Assembly (NCBI GenBank): GCA_944387625.1 | Contig: CALXFQ010000005.1 | Coordinates: 1-51,747 of the forward strand | Length of the DNA stretch: 51,747 bases | DNA from: an uncultured Oscillospiraceae bacterium | GTDB taxonomy: Bacteria > Bacillota > Clostridia > Oscillospirales > Oscillospiraceae | Direction of reading: 5' to 3' | Shown: positions 17,414 to 26,239 of the stretch, one piece after another | How positions within the stretch are numbered: position 1 is the stretch's first letter | Layout: each line of letters opens with the position of its first letter | Made by a program: the position numbers and the translations under genes | The notes under the pieces: model-generated | What the model saw: the letters and a program-made list of their open reading frames with translations, nothing else | What the model was told of the DNA's origin: nothing | The model's database searches: none

Positions 17414-17427
17414 AGAGGAGATCACGA

Positions 17428-17901
17428 ATGGGAAAGCGAAAGATCTTAACGGACAAAGATCCGGCTCTGCATAAGGTGTGCAGGCCGGTGGAAAAATTTG
17501 ACGGACGGCTCCACAAGCTCCTGGACGATATGGCCGAAACTTTGGAGGAGGCCAACGGCGTGGGCTTGGCGGCTCCCCAGGTGGGGATCTTGCGCCGGGT
17601 GGTGGTGGTGGACACCGGCGAGGGCATTTTGGAGCTGGTCAATCCCACCATGCTGGAGACCGCCGGTGAGCAGACCGGCATGGAGGGGTGCTTGAGCGTG
17701 CCTGGCAAGTACGGCCTGGTGACCCGGCCCTACATCGCCAAGGTCCGTGCTCAGGACCGATACGGTGACTGGTTCGAGGCGGAAGGGGAGGAGCTGATCG
17801 CCCGGTGCTTCTGCCATGAGCTGGACCACCTGGACGGCATCGTATACACCCAGGTCATGGAGCGCTTCCTCACCGACGAGGAGCTGGAGGAGATGGGCTG
17901 A
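17428..17901 (+). CDS. def: peptide deformylase
   Basis: 157-aa metalloenzyme that removes the formyl group from new N-termini. All three motifs are present: GVGLAAPQ, EGCLSVPG (metal Cys 88) and HELDHLDG (His130, catalytic Glu131, His134). AGAGGAG lies before ATG 17428, 14 nt after priA. It precedes fmt, the usual partner. Confidence 0.97.
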   Translation: MGKRKILTDKDPALHKVCRPVEKFDGRLHKLLDDMAETLEEANGVGLAAPQVGILRRVVVVDTGEGILELVNPTMLETAGEQTGMEGCLSVPGKYGLVTRPYIAKVRAQDRYGDWFEAEGEELIARCFCHELDHLDGIVYTQVMERFLTDEELEEMG

Positions 17902-17923
17902 GGCCCGGAAACGAGGGAAAAGC

Positions 17924-18832
17924 ATGAGAGTGGTTTTTATGGGCACGCCGGATATCGCGGCCACCTGTCTGAAAAAGATCTTAGCCGACGGCTTCCAGGT
18001 GGTCGGCGTGTATACCCAGCCGGACCGGCCCAAGGGCCGGGGGATGAAGATGGTGGCATCTCCTGTGAAGGAGGTGGCCCTGGCGGCGGGGATCGAAGTG
18101 TATCAGCCGGAGAATTTCCGGGACCCGGCCACGGTGGAGCAGCTGCGGGCCTTGCGGCCTGACGTTTGCGCCGTGGTAGCCTATGGCAGGATCCTGCCCC
18201 AGAGCGTGCTGGATGTGCCGGGCCGTGGCTGTATCAACATCCACGCCAGTGTCCTGCCGGAATACCGTGGCTCCGCGCCCTATCAGTGGGCGGTGCTGGA
18301 CGGCAGGACCGAGACCGGCGTCACCGCCATGTACCTGACCCGGGAGATGGACGCGGGAGATGTGATCGACGTGGCGCGCACCCCGATCGGTCCTGACGAG
18401 ACCGCCGGAGAGCTGCTGGACCGGCTGGCGGTGCTGGGGGCGGATATCCTCAGCAAGACCCTGCGCCGGTTCCAGGCCGGGCCGGTGGCGGGGACCCCCC
18501 AAGATCACAGCGCCGCCACCTATGCCCCCATGCTGGACAAGACCATGTGTCCCATCGACTGGACCAAGACCGCCCGGCAGGTCCATGACCATGTCCGGGG
18601 ACTGCACCCCTGGCCGGTGGCCACCGCCCAGATCCAGGGGAAGCCGTTCAAGATCCACGCCACCGCGGTGGTGGAGGGCCAGGGCCAGCCGGGCCAGATC
18701 CTGGGATTGACCAAGACCGGCCTGGTGGTGGCTTGCGGCCAGGGCGCCATTGAGATCCGCTCTTTGCAGGCAGAGGGCGGCAAACGTATGGCGGCGCCGG
18801 ACTATTTCCGGGGCCACCCCTTGGAGGGATGA
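17924..18832 (+). CDS. fmt: methionyl-tRNA formyltransferase
   Basis: 302 aa, formylating initiator Met-tRNA with 10-formyl-THF. It begins MRVVFMGTPDIAATCLKKIL; the catalytic region is CINIHASVLPEYRGSAPYQW, and a C-terminal OB-like tRNA-binding domain follows (LDKTMCPIDWTKTARQVHD). Directly downstream of def in the classic def-fmt-rsmB order. Confidence 0.97.
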   Translation: MRVVFMGTPDIAATCLKKILADGFQVVGVYTQPDRPKGRGMKMVASPVKEVALAAGIEVYQPENFRDPATVEQLRALRPDVCAVVAYGRILPQSVLDVPGRGCINIHASVLPEYRGSAPYQWAVLDGRTETGVTAMYLTREMDAGDVIDVARTPIGPDETAGELLDRLAVLGADILSKTLRRFQAGPVAGTPQDHSAATYAPMLDKTMCPIDWTKTARQVHDHVRGLHPWPVATAQIQGKPFKIHATAVVEGQGQPGQILGLTKTGLVVACGQGAIEIRSLQAEGGKRMAAPDYFRGHPLEG

Positions 18833-18834
18833 GG

Positions 18835-20154
18835 ATGGGCGCGCGAGAGACCGCTTTGGACGTGCTGATCGCCTGCCGCAAGCAGGCGGCCTGGTCCAAC
18901 GGGGTGCTGAAGGACTATATCGAGCGGGACCGCCTGGACCGGCGGGACGCGGCTCTTTGTACCCGGCTGTGCTATGGGATCCTTCAAAACCGGGGGATGC
19001 TGGACTTTTTCCTGGCCCAGCTTCTCACCGGGCGGGTGAAGGATCTGCATCCTGTGGTCCGGGACATTTTGCATATGGGGATCTACCAGATCTATGAGCT
19101 GGACAAGGTGCCGGACAGCGCCGCGGTGAATGACGCGGTGGATCTGGCTAAGAGATACTGCCGCTGGCAGCGCGGCGCGCCGGGGCTTGTGAACGCGGTG
19201 CTCCGCAACGCCGCCCGGACCAAGGGGACCCTGGCCCAGCCCACCACCCTGGAAGATCGCTACAGCCATCCCCAGGCCCTGATCGACCTGCTGGAGCGCT
19301 ATGTGGGCCGGGAGCGGCTGGAGCCTATGCTGGCGGCCAACAACGATACGCCCCAGACGGTGATCCAGGTGAACACCCTGAAGACCACCGTCCGGGACTT
19401 GGAGCAGATCTTGGACCGGGAGGGGGTGGACCATCTGCCCCACAGCTGGATGTCCGACTGCCTGACTCTGTCCGGCACGGGCAACCTGGAAAAGCTGCCC
19501 TCCTTCCGGGACGGGCTGTACTATGTCCAGGACGCGGCCTCCCGGCTGGCGGTCCAGTGCGCCAAGATCTGCCGGGATGAGCGCTTCCGGGTGCTGGACT
19601 GCTGCGCCGCCCCCGGCGGCAAGACCTTTGCCGCCGCCATCGCCCTGGGGGGCGTGGGCAAGGTCCGCTCGGCGGACATCCACCGGCACAAGACCACCCT
19701 GATCCAGAGGGGCGCGGACCGGCTGGGCCTGGAGAACGTGCTCGTCCGGGAACAGGACGCCACGGTGGAGCATCCCACCTGGCACGATAAGATGGATGTG
19801 GTGCTGTGCGATGTGCCTTGCTCCGGCTATGGCATCATCCGCAAGAAGCCGGACATCCGCTACAAAGATCCCAAGGACATGGCCCGGCTGCCGGATCTGC
19901 AGCTGAAGATCCTTTGCCAGCAGGCGCGGTATGTCAAGCCCGGCGGCACGGTGATCTACTCCACCTGCACCCTGGTCCGTGATGAGAACGAAGGGGTGGT
20001 GGAGGCGTTTATGAAATGCCATCCCAACTTTTACTTAGAGCCTCTGGACCTGCCGCCGGTCTTCCCCAGGAATACCACGGGGATGGTGGCGCTGGTGCCG
20101 GGACAATATGATACCGACGGCTTTTTCATCGCCCGTCTGCGGAGGAAGGCATGA
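18835..20154 (+). CDS. rsmB: 16S rRNA (cytosine-967-C5)-methyltransferase RsmB
   Basis: 439 aa. An N-terminal NusB-like RNA-binding domain (about residues 1-140) is followed by the methyltransferase domain with the SAM loop CCAAPGGKTFAAA and the two catalytic cysteines in DVPCSGYG and STCTLVRDENE. ATG 18829 overlaps the fmt stop but abuts its ribosome site; GGAGGG (18823-18828) lies 6 nt before ATG 18835, which is chosen. Confidence 0.95.
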   Translation: MGARETALDVLIACRKQAAWSNGVLKDYIERDRLDRRDAALCTRLCYGILQNRGMLDFFLAQLLTGRVKDLHPVVRDILHMGIYQIYELDKVPDSAAVNDAVDLAKRYCRWQRGAPGLVNAVLRNAARTKGTLAQPTTLEDRYSHPQALIDLLERYVGRERLEPMLAANNDTPQTVIQVNTLKTTVRDLEQILDREGVDHLPHSWMSDCLTLSGTGNLEKLPSFRDGLYYVQDAASRLAVQCAKICRDERFRVLDCCAAPGGKTFAAAIALGGVGKVRSADIHRHKTTLIQRGADRLGLENVLVREQDATVEHPTWHDKMDVVLCDVPCSGYGIIRKKPDIRYKDPKDMARLPDLQLKILCQQARYVKPGGTVIYSTCTLVRDENEGVVEAFMKCHPNFYLEPLDLPPVFPRNTTGMVALVPGQYDTDGFFIARLRRKA

Positions 20155-21179
20155 ATATCAAGTCCAAGACCCTGCCGGAGATCTGCGCGCTGTTCAAGGA
20201 TATGGGAGAGCCGGCTTTCCGGGCCAGGCAGGTCTACGGCTGGCTCCACAAAGGGGCCCGCTCTTACGAGGAGATGACCAACATCCCTCAGAGCCTTCGG
20301 GCTCGTCTGGCCGAACAATGGCCGATCTGCCCGCCGGAGGTGGTCCGCAAGCAGGGACCGTCCAAGGACGGTACGATCAAATACCTGTGGCGGCTCCAGG
20401 ACGGCAACTGTGTGGAAACGGTGCTCATGCGCTACCGCTACGGCAACACCGTGTGCATCTCCACCGAGGTGGGCTGCCGGATGGGCTGCGCCTTCTGCGC
20501 CTCCACCTTAGGCGGTCTGGTCCGGCGGCTGGAGCCTTACGAGATGCTCGACCAGGTGATCTTCACCCAGCTCGATGCCGGTCTGCCCATCTCCCGGGTG
20601 GTGCTCATGGGCATCGGCGAGCCGCTGGACAATTTTGACAATGTGCTGCGGTTTTTGGAGCTGGCCAACAGCCCGGAGGGGCTGGGCCTGTCCATGCGGC
20701 ATATCAGCCTGTCCACCTGCGGCCTGGTGCCAAAGATCGACGAGCTGGCCAAGCGGAAGCTCCAGATCTCCCTGGCGATCTCTCTCCATGGACCAAACGA
20801 CCAGATCCGGGACCAGATCATGCCGGTGAACCGGGCCTATCCGATCGAGGAGCTGCTGTCGGCCTGCCGCCGGTACTTTGAGGCCACCGGCCGGCGGGTC
20901 CACTTTGAGTACGCCATGATCCGGGACCTGAACGATACGCAAGAGTGCGCCCGGGAACTGCTCCGGCGGCTCAGGGGCCTGCCTGCCCACATCAACCTGA
21001 TCCCTTTGAACCATGTACAGGAGAGCCCCTTCAAGCCCAGCACCAGGGAGGCGGTGGCCCGGTTCCAGCGGATCTTGGAAGAGGGGGGCATCACCGCCAC
21101 CGTCCGCCGCAGCTTAGGCGGCGACATCGATGCCTCCTGCGGCCAGCTTCGCAGTAAGTACGCAAAAGAAAACAGATAG
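20151..21179 (+). CDS. rlmN: dual-specificity rRNA/tRNA methyltransferase RlmN (radical SAM)
   Basis: 342 aa, methylating C2 of A2503 in 23S rRNA and A37 of some tRNAs. The radical-SAM cluster is CRMGCAFC (C109, C113, C116), with GIGEPLDN and LSTCGLVPKI. The C-terminal catalytic Cys is in DIDASCGQLR (C330). The ATG overlaps the rsmB stop (ATGA at 20151-20154). Confidence 0.96.
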   Translation: MNIKSKTLPEICALFKDMGEPAFRARQVYGWLHKGARSYEEMTNIPQSLRARLAEQWPICPPEVVRKQGPSKDGTIKYLWRLQDGNCVETVLMRYRYGNTVCISTEVGCRMGCAFCASTLGGLVRRLEPYEMLDQVIFTQLDAGLPISRVVLMGIGEPLDNFDNVLRFLELANSPEGLGLSMRHISLSTCGLVPKIDELAKRKLQISLAISLHGPNDQIRDQIMPVNRAYPIEELLSACRRYFEATGRRVHFEYAMIRDLNDTQECARELLRRLRGLPAHINLIPLNHVQESPFKPSTREAVARFQRILEEGGITATVRRSLGGDIDASCGQLRSKYAKENR

Positions 21180-21201
21180 ACCAGGAAGGAGCGTATGCCT
21201 T

Positions 21202-21933
21202 ATGAAAAGCTGGGCTTTGACCGACCCCGGCTGTGTTCGGACGCAAAACCAGGACGCCCACATCATTCGTCAGCTGGACCGCGGCAGCTTGCTGTGTGTG
21301 GTCTGCGACGGTATGGGCGGCGCCAAGTCCGGGAACATCGCCAGCGCCCTGGCGGCGGAGGTGTTCGCCCAGGAGGTACGGCGCCTGTACACCGGCGGCA
21401 TGGATATGGAGGCGGTGGACCAGGTGCTGGAACGGGCGGTGAAGCTTGCCAATTTCACGGTATACGACCGATCCCAGCAATTTGAAGAGTTCCAGGGGAT
21501 GGGCACCACCTTGGTGGCGGCGCTGATCCAGGGCCGGAAAGTGACGGTGGTGAACGTGGGGGACAGCCGGGCCTATGTGGTGGGCGCTTACGACATCCAC
21601 CAGGTCACGGTGGATCACTCCCTGGTGCAGATGATGATCGCCCGGGGCCAGATCCACCCGGACAGGGCCAGGGAGATGCCCGGAAAGAACTACATCACCC
21701 GGGCCATCGGCACAGAACCCACCGTTCAAAGCGACCTGTTCCACCTGGTCATGGATCGGGGCGATCTGCTGCTGCTGTGCTCGGATGGCCTGACCAATCT
21801 GGTGGACGATCAGGAGATCCTCTTCGAGGTGCTCCACGGAGTCAGCCGCAAGAGCTGCTGCCAGCGCCTGGTGGACATTGCCAAGTCCCGGGGGGCGCCG
21901 GACAACGTGACCTGTATCTTGGTGCAGGGATGA
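21202..21933 (+). CDS. prpC: PP2C-type Ser/Thr phosphatase
   Basis: 243 aa, metal-dependent phosphatase that reverses PrkC phosphorylation. PPM motifs: TDPGCVRTQNQDAH, CDGMGGAKSGNIAS, NVGDSRAYVVG, DHSLVQMMIARGQI, LLCSDGLTNLVDD and GAPDNVTCILVQ. The start ATG 21202 (MKSWALTDPG) has AGGAAGGAG upstream; the nearby ATG 21195 is out of frame. It lies 15 nt before prkC. Confidence 0.95.
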   Translation: MKSWALTDPGCVRTQNQDAHIIRQLDRGSLLCVVCDGMGGAKSGNIASALAAEVFAQEVRRLYTGGMDMEAVDQVLERAVKLANFTVYDRSQQFEEFQGMGTTLVAALIQGRKVTVVNVGDSRAYVVGAYDIHQVTVDHSLVQMMIARGQIHPDRAREMPGKNYITRAIGTEPTVQSDLFHLVMDRGDLLLLCSDGLTNLVDDQEILFEVLHGVSRKSCCQRLVDIAKSRGAPDNVTCILVQG

Positions 21934-21948
21934 CGGAAGGAGCCAGAA

Positions 21949-23907
21949 ATGGATAAGGATAAATATATCGGAAAGATGTTGGACGGCCGGTACGAGATCC
22001 TGGAGGTCATCGGCGTAGGCGGCATGGCGGTGGTGTATAAGGCTCGCTGCCATCGTCTGAACCGTTTGGTGGCGATCAAGATCTTGAAAGACGAATACTC
22101 CAAAGACGAGGAGTTCCGCCGCCGCTTCCAGGCGGAGAGCCAGGCGGTAGCCATGCTCAGTCATCCCAACATCGTATCGGTGTATGACGTGTCCAGTTCG
22201 GACGATACGGACCATATCATCATGGAGCTGATCGACGGCATCAGTCTGAAGCAGTACATGGAGAAGAAGGGGGTGCTCAACTGGAAGGAGACCCTCCACT
22301 TTGCCATGCAGATCGCCAAGGCGCTGGAGCACGCCCACAGCCGGGGCATCGTCCACCGGGACATCAAGCCCCACAATGTGATGGTGCTCAAGAACGGATC
22401 TGTAAAGGTGGCCGACTTTGGCATCGCCCAGGTCACCTCCGCCACCAATACCATGACCAAGGAGGCTCTGGGATCTGTCCACTATATCTCCCCGGAACAG
22501 GCCAAGGGCGGCCGGGTGGACTGCCGGTCCGATATCTACTCTCTGGGCATCGTCATGTATGAGATGATCACCGGACGGGTGCCTTACGATGGGGATACCC
22601 CGGTGTCCGTGGCCATCGCCCACATCAACGGCGGGGCGGAAGCGCCCAGCCTGCTCAATCCCAATACCCCCAAGGGGCTGGAGCAGATCATCATGAAAGC
22701 GATCAGCCTCTCCCCCAAGGACCGCTACCCCAGCGCCACGGCCATGCTCTACGATATGGATGAGTTCCGCAAAGACCCGGAGAAGGTCTTCCCGACAGCC
22801 AACGAAGAGGCTGTGGAGGCGGGGCAGGTGCCGGAGCATCTGCCCCACCGGGAACAGAGCATCGCCCAGCGGACGGCGCAGGACAGGTCCGGCAAGCCCA
22901 AGCCCAAGCCCCGGGACGAGGAGGATCGTGGCCGGGGGGCGACCATCGCCATCGTCAGCTGCGCGGTGGTGGCGGCGATCGCGGTGATCATCTTCCTGGT
23001 GATCATGGCCCAGGGCAGCCTGTTCGGCGATGCCAAAATGGTGACGGTCCCCAATTTGATCGGCCAGTATTACGAAGAGCTGGGCCAGTTCGAGGGGATC
23101 CGGGTGGTCCGGCAAAGCAGCGAGCACAACGCCGAATATGCCAAGGGCCAGATCATCGACCAGTCGCCAGACCCCGATCAGGAGGTAGTGGAGGGCACCA
23201 AGGTGTTCGTGATCGTGAGCCTGGGCGCGGACCTTCCGGAAAAGACCATGGAGGACCTGACAGGCTACACCGCCGATGAGGCGGAGCTGTTCCTGGAGGG
23301 CCTGGACATGGGCCTGACGGTGAAGCGCTACAGCGTCAATTCCGATACCCAGCCGGTGGGCGCGGTGGTACGCACCGAGCCTGCCCAGGGGCAGGTGCTG
23401 CGCCAGGGACAGACCGTGGGATTGTATGTCAGCACCGGCCCCGCCGTGGAGACCAAGCGGGTGCCCAGAGTGGTGGGGCAGAATGTGACCACCGCCATCC
23501 AGAGCCTGGATGTGGTGGGCTTCAAAAATGTTGAGACCCGGGAAGTGGAGAGCGATGAGCCTAAAGGCACGGTGGTCGAGCAGTCGATCAGCGGCGGCAC
23601 GCTGGTGGATGTGAACCAGAAGATCGTGCTGTCCGTATCCCTGGGACCTGAGGAGCCTTCCGAACCTACGGAGCCGGACCAGGAAGTGACCCTGGAATAC
23701 CTGTTCCAGATCCCCGCCCATGACCAGACGGTGCTGCTGAGCATCCTGTGGGGCGAGGTATGGCTGGTGGAGGATGTCCCGATGGAGCCGGGGGTGGAGG
23801 GCTATACCCTTCAGCTCACGGGGACCGGGGTCCAGAGCTACGACATTTATATCGACGGTGCGTATCTTCAGACCGTCAGCGTGGAGTTTGGTACCCATGG
23901 CGAGTAA
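21949..23907 (+). CDS. prkC: PASTA-domain Ser/Thr protein kinase
   Basis: 652 aa membrane kinase. The kinase domain covers about residues 10-270: GVGGMAVVYKA, Lys44 in LVAIKILKDE, HRDIKPHN (about 136), DFGIAQ (about 156). A cytoplasmic linker (about 280-328) leads to one transmembrane helix (331-353, ATIAIVSCAVVAAIAVIIFL), then three extracellular PASTA repeats (about 364-427, 431-497, 498-567) that bind cell-wall fragments, and a C-terminal beta-rich tail (568-652). It controls growth and cell-wall processes together with PrpC. The stop overlaps rsgA by 11 nt. Confidence 0.96.
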   Translation: MDKDKYIGKMLDGRYEILEVIGVGGMAVVYKARCHRLNRLVAIKILKDEYSKDEEFRRRFQAESQAVAMLSHPNIVSVYDVSSSDDTDHIIMELIDGISLKQYMEKKGVLNWKETLHFAMQIAKALEHAHSRGIVHRDIKPHNVMVLKNGSVKVADFGIAQVTSATNTMTKEALGSVHYISPEQAKGGRVDCRSDIYSLGIVMYEMITGRVPYDGDTPVSVAIAHINGGAEAPSLLNPNTPKGLEQIIMKAISLSPKDRYPSATAMLYDMDEFRKDPEKVFPTANEEAVEAGQVPEHLPHREQSIAQRTAQDRSGKPKPKPRDEEDRGRGATIAIVSCAVVAAIAVIIFLVIMAQGSLFGDAKMVTVPNLIGQYYEELGQFEGIRVVRQSSEHNAEYAKGQIIDQSPDPDQEVVEGTKVFVIVSLGADLPEKTMEDLTGYTADEAELFLEGLDMGLTVKRYSVNSDTQPVGAVVRTEPAQGQVLRQGQTVGLYVSTGPAVETKRVPRVVGQNVTTAIQSLDVVGFKNVETREVESDEPKGTVVEQSISGGTLVDVNQKIVLSVSLGPEEPSEPTEPDQEVTLEYLFQIPAHDQTVLLSILWGEVWLVEDVPMEPGVEGYTLQLTGTGVQSYDIYIDGAYLQTVSVEFGTHGE

Positions 23908-24784
23908 AAGCACCGGCCGCATCCTGCGGTCGCTCAGCGGTTTTTATGAGGTCCAGACCGAGGCCGGTCTGGTGACCTGCCGGGCCAGGGGGGTCCTGCG
24001 CCGGGGGGAGAACATCCCGCTCACCGGGGACCTGGTGCAGATCAGCCTGGAAAACGGCAAGGGGATGGTGGAGAAGATCCTGCCCCGGAAGAATTGGTTC
24101 ATCCGTCCGGCGGTGGCCAATGTGGACGCCCTGGTGATCTTCGCCACCAATGCCGAGCCGGTGACGGAGCCGTTCCTTATCGACCGGGTGGCGGCGATTG
24201 CCGGAGATCGGGGCGTCCAGGTCTATATCTGCATCAACAAATGCGACCTGGACCCGGCGATCGACCTGGAGCGGATCTACCGCGGCGCCGGCTACCCGGT
24301 GATCATGACCAGCGCGGAGACCGGCGAAGGGATCGATCGGCTGGGGGAAATGCTCCGGGGAAAGCTCACCGCCTTCACCGGCAACTCCGGCGTGGGCAAG
24401 AGCAGCGTCCTGAACCGGCTTTGTCCGGCGCTGGCCCTGCCCACCGGGGAGATATCCCGGAAGCTGGGCCGTGGCCGCCACACCACCCGGCACGTGGAGC
24501 TGTACCGGCTGGAAGAGGACACCTATGTGGCGGACACCCCAGGCTTTTCCTCCTTTGATACGGATCGGATGGAAGCGATCGTGAAGGAGGATCTGCAGTA
24601 CGCCTTCCCGGAGATGGCGCCCTACCTGGGAAAATGCCAGTTCCACGACTGCGCGCACCGAAAAGAACCGGGCTGTGCCGTTACCGCCGCGGTGGCGGAA
24701 GGGAAGATCCAGCCCACCCGGTACGACAGCTACCTCAGACTCTATGAAATGGCCAGTCAGGTCAAGCCCTGGGAGATGAAATAA
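23897..24784 (+). CDS. rsgA: ribosome small-subunit assembly GTPase RsgA
   Basis: 295 aa, circularly permuted GTPase acting in late 30S maturation. N-terminal OB fold; then G4 (CINKCDLD) precedes the P-loop (TGNSGVGKSSVLNRL), the permuted order typical of the family; G3 is DTPGFSSFD. The C-terminal zinc site is in GKCQFHDCAHRKEPGC. The start ATG 23897 lies inside the 3' end of prkC. Last gene of the run; a terminator begins 3 nt after the stop. Confidence 0.96.
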   Translation: MASKSTGRILRSLSGFYEVQTEAGLVTCRARGVLRRGENIPLTGDLVQISLENGKGMVEKILPRKNWFIRPAVANVDALVIFATNAEPVTEPFLIDRVAAIAGDRGVQVYICINKCDLDPAIDLERIYRGAGYPVIMTSAETGEGIDRLGEMLRGKLTAFTGNSGVGKSSVLNRLCPALALPTGEISRKLGRGRHTTRHVELYRLEEDTYVADTPGFSSFDTDRMEAIVKEDLQYAFPEMAPYLGKCQFHDCAHRKEPGCAVTAAVAEGKIQPTRYDSYLRLYEMASQVKPWEMK

Positions 24785-24786
24785 GG

Positions 24787-24813
24787 AAAAGGGCCTGCTC
24801 GTCAGGCCCTTTT
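24787..24813 (+). terminator. terminator of the cdaA-rsgA run, left bracket of island B
   Basis: AAAAGGGCCTG, loop CTCGT, CAGGCCCTTTT: a perfect 11-bp stem. Twenty nt of it (GCCTGCTCGTCAGGCCCTTT) recur exactly at 25202-25221, beyond the repeat element. Confidence 0.92.
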
Positions 24814-24869
24814 AAGCTGTTGCCCCCCTTCGGGGCTTTTGTACCACTCCCCAATATTCTGCCCACCCA

Positions 24870-25104
24870 CTTGCCTCTCCCTATGGGAGAGGTGGCAGGC
24901 CGAACGGCCTGACGGAGAGGGTGCCCACGCTGTTTTTTTGGACCGACATTTCCTAAATAATGGCAAGTTGCGACCCTCTCAGTCACGGCCCCTGCGGGTC
25001 CGTGCCAGCGCGCTGCGGCGCGCCCGGTCGCGGCTCTGACGGTCCACTGGACCGTCATTCACTACCGCGACTTCGCTTCGCTCACCCCCAAAGGGAGAGC
25101 CAAG
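24870..25104 (-). repeat. 235-bp palindrome-rich repeat element, copy 2
   Basis: Ends CTTGCCTCTCCCTATGGG and CCCAAAGGGAGAGCCAAG. The right arm carries the GCGCGCTGCGGCGCGC and GACGGTCCACTGGACCGTC units, so the element as a whole is reversed relative to copy 1. The core segment (GGCAGGCCGAACGGCCTG ... GGGTCCGTGCC) reads in the same window direction as in copy 1, so core and arm orientations differ between copies. Length is 235 bp, as in copy 1. Confidence 0.75.
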
Positions 25105-25201
25105 TGGGCTGGCGAAAGGTCGGGCGCTCTCCCAAAGGGAGAGCCAAGGGCGTTGGGGGTGATGGGGAGCGTAATACAAAGGCCCCGGTTTGCGGGGCTC
25201 A

Positions 25202-25225
25202 GCCTGCTCGTCAGGCCCTTTCTTT
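25202..25225 (+). terminator. duplicate of the rsgA terminator, right bracket of island B
   Basis: GCCTGCTCGTCAGGCCCTTTCTTT. Identical over 20 nt to the rsgA terminator. The 5' arm is shorter because it joins CTCA rather than AAAAGG. Confidence 0.7.
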
Positions 25226-25236
25226 GTGGATGGCGG

Positions 25237-25265
25237 TTGCGTAATTGATGTCCAGGTGATATAAT
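25237..25265 (+). promoter_or_regulatory. promoter of the zinc-ribbon membrane protein gene
   Basis: TTGCGT (25237-25242), 17-bp spacer, TATAAT (25260-25265) with an extended TGA just before it. Confidence 0.65.
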
Positions 25266-25303
25266 GGCCCAAGATCATGATATTGGCCGGAAGGAGAGAG
25301 GAT

Positions 25304-26176
25304 ATGGCTCGCTACACTCGACAGATCCCCCTTGCTGGTCCCCCGGAGATGATATTTGCCGCTGTGCGGCAGTACCTGGAGGGGGAGGGGTTCCAATATA
25401 TCCACTACCGTGGAGAAGACGTGTTCTGCATGGGGAACGGTTTTTGGACCGCGCCGACGTTCATCAAGATCGGCTTCACCGAGGGCCACGCCCAGGTAGA
25501 GTCCTGGATCATGAACGCGCTCCTTCCCAACGTGTTCGTAGGGGAGTACGGCATGAGCGGGGCCGGCCGGAAGCGCATGAAAAAGTATGTGCCCCAGGTA
25601 GAACAGCTGGCAGGCGCGGCCTATGATCAGCCGGAGATGCCCCAGAGCGATCCCCAGCCGCGCTGCTGTCTGGCCTGCTGCGTCCAGGCAGGGCAGGAGG
25701 ACAAATACTGCCCCAACTGCGGACAGGCCCTGCCGGAGCCTGACCCCCAGCCTGCGCCTTTCGTCGTTCCCCAGGCGCTGCTGCCGAAGGAGGAGTTCCT
25801 TCGGTCCGGGTCTTCTCATGCCTTTCGCAAAAGCGTCAGCGTCCTGAGCGTGCTCCTATACGGCCTGATCGGCATCGATCTGATCATGCTCCTGACCGGG
25901 TCCCTCAGCGGACAGACCGACTGGGCGGAGGTGGCGACAGACCTTCTGATCCTGGCGTTTTTCCTGGGGATGGCCCTGGGCTATCACCGCTTAAAGAGCA
26001 AGACCTGTGCCATCGGACTGCTGATCCTCAGTTCCTTCAACACCCTGATCTGGTTGCTGGCCGTCCAGCAGGTGGTGGGCTGGTGGTGGATCTTGATCAG
26101 TGTGGCCGCCGTTTCCACCATCGCCAGCGGGGAAAAGGAATACGCCAATTACCGGGCCGGGGCCGTTCGTATTTGA
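25304..26176 (+). CDS. zinc-ribbon membrane protein of unknown function
   Basis: 290 aa. N-terminal domain of about 105 residues (ARYTRQIPLAGPPEMIFAAV...), alpha/beta in look and without signal peptide. A zinc ribbon follows (CCLACC...CPNCGQ, about residues 117-135), then a Pro-rich linker and four likely transmembrane helices from about 180 on (VLLYGLIGIDLIMLLTG, LLILAFFLGMALGY, AIGLLILSSFNTLIWLL, WWWILISVAAVSTIAS). AAGGAGAGAGG precedes ATG 25304. Own promoter and terminator make it a single-gene unit. I do not recognise the family. Confidence 0.75.
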   Translation: MARYTRQIPLAGPPEMIFAAVRQYLEGEGFQYIHYRGEDVFCMGNGFWTAPTFIKIGFTEGHAQVESWIMNALLPNVFVGEYGMSGAGRKRMKKYVPQVEQLAGAAYDQPEMPQSDPQPRCCLACCVQAGQEDKYCPNCGQALPEPDPQPAPFVVPQALLPKEEFLRSGSSHAFRKSVSVLSVLLYGLIGIDLIMLLTGSLSGQTDWAEVATDLLILAFFLGMALGYHRLKSKTCAIGLLILSSFNTLIWLLAVQQVVGWWWILISVAAVSTIASGEKEYANYRAGAVRI

Positions 26177-26201
26177 TACAGCGATAGGCGGTCAGACGGT
26201 G

Positions 26202-26239
26202 AAAACGGCCCTGAGGGGGATCCCTCAGGGCCGTTTTTA
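26202..26239. terminator. bidirectional terminator
   Basis: AAAACGGCCCTGAGGG, loop GGAT, CCCTCAGGGCCGTTTTT: a perfect 16-bp stem between two convergent genes. It overlaps the last codon of the minus-strand gene ending at 26237. Confidence 0.93.

Larger units (their letters stand above)
24787..25221. repeat. non-coding structured repeat island B
   Basis: The 519-nt gap between rsgA and the next gene holds no convincing CDS. Order: rsgA terminator, CCCCTTCGGGGCTTTT hairpin (24824-24839), ATATTCTGCCCACCCA, the 235-bp element (24870-25104), an extra element end (CTCTCCCAAAGGGAGAGCCAAG, 25127-25148), a GGCCCCG...CGGGGCTCA hairpin, and the second copy of the rsgA terminator. This is the same order as island A at 2321-2832, but the bracketing hairpin is different. 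Confidence 0.8.

Noticed and set aside
14417..17425. 1002-aa open frame on the minus strand
   Set aside because: It lies antisense to gmk, rpoZ and priA, is rich in His, Gly, Leu and Pro, and has no ribosome site or domain. It is a GC-codon shadow.
21091..23922. 943-aa open frame on the minus strand
   Set aside because: Antisense to prpC and prkC, whose kinase, PASTA and phosphatase motifs are certain. Shadow frame.
24839..25244. Short ORFs in repeat island B
   Set aside because: Same reason as island A; sequence is shared repeat and not conserved as protein between the copies.
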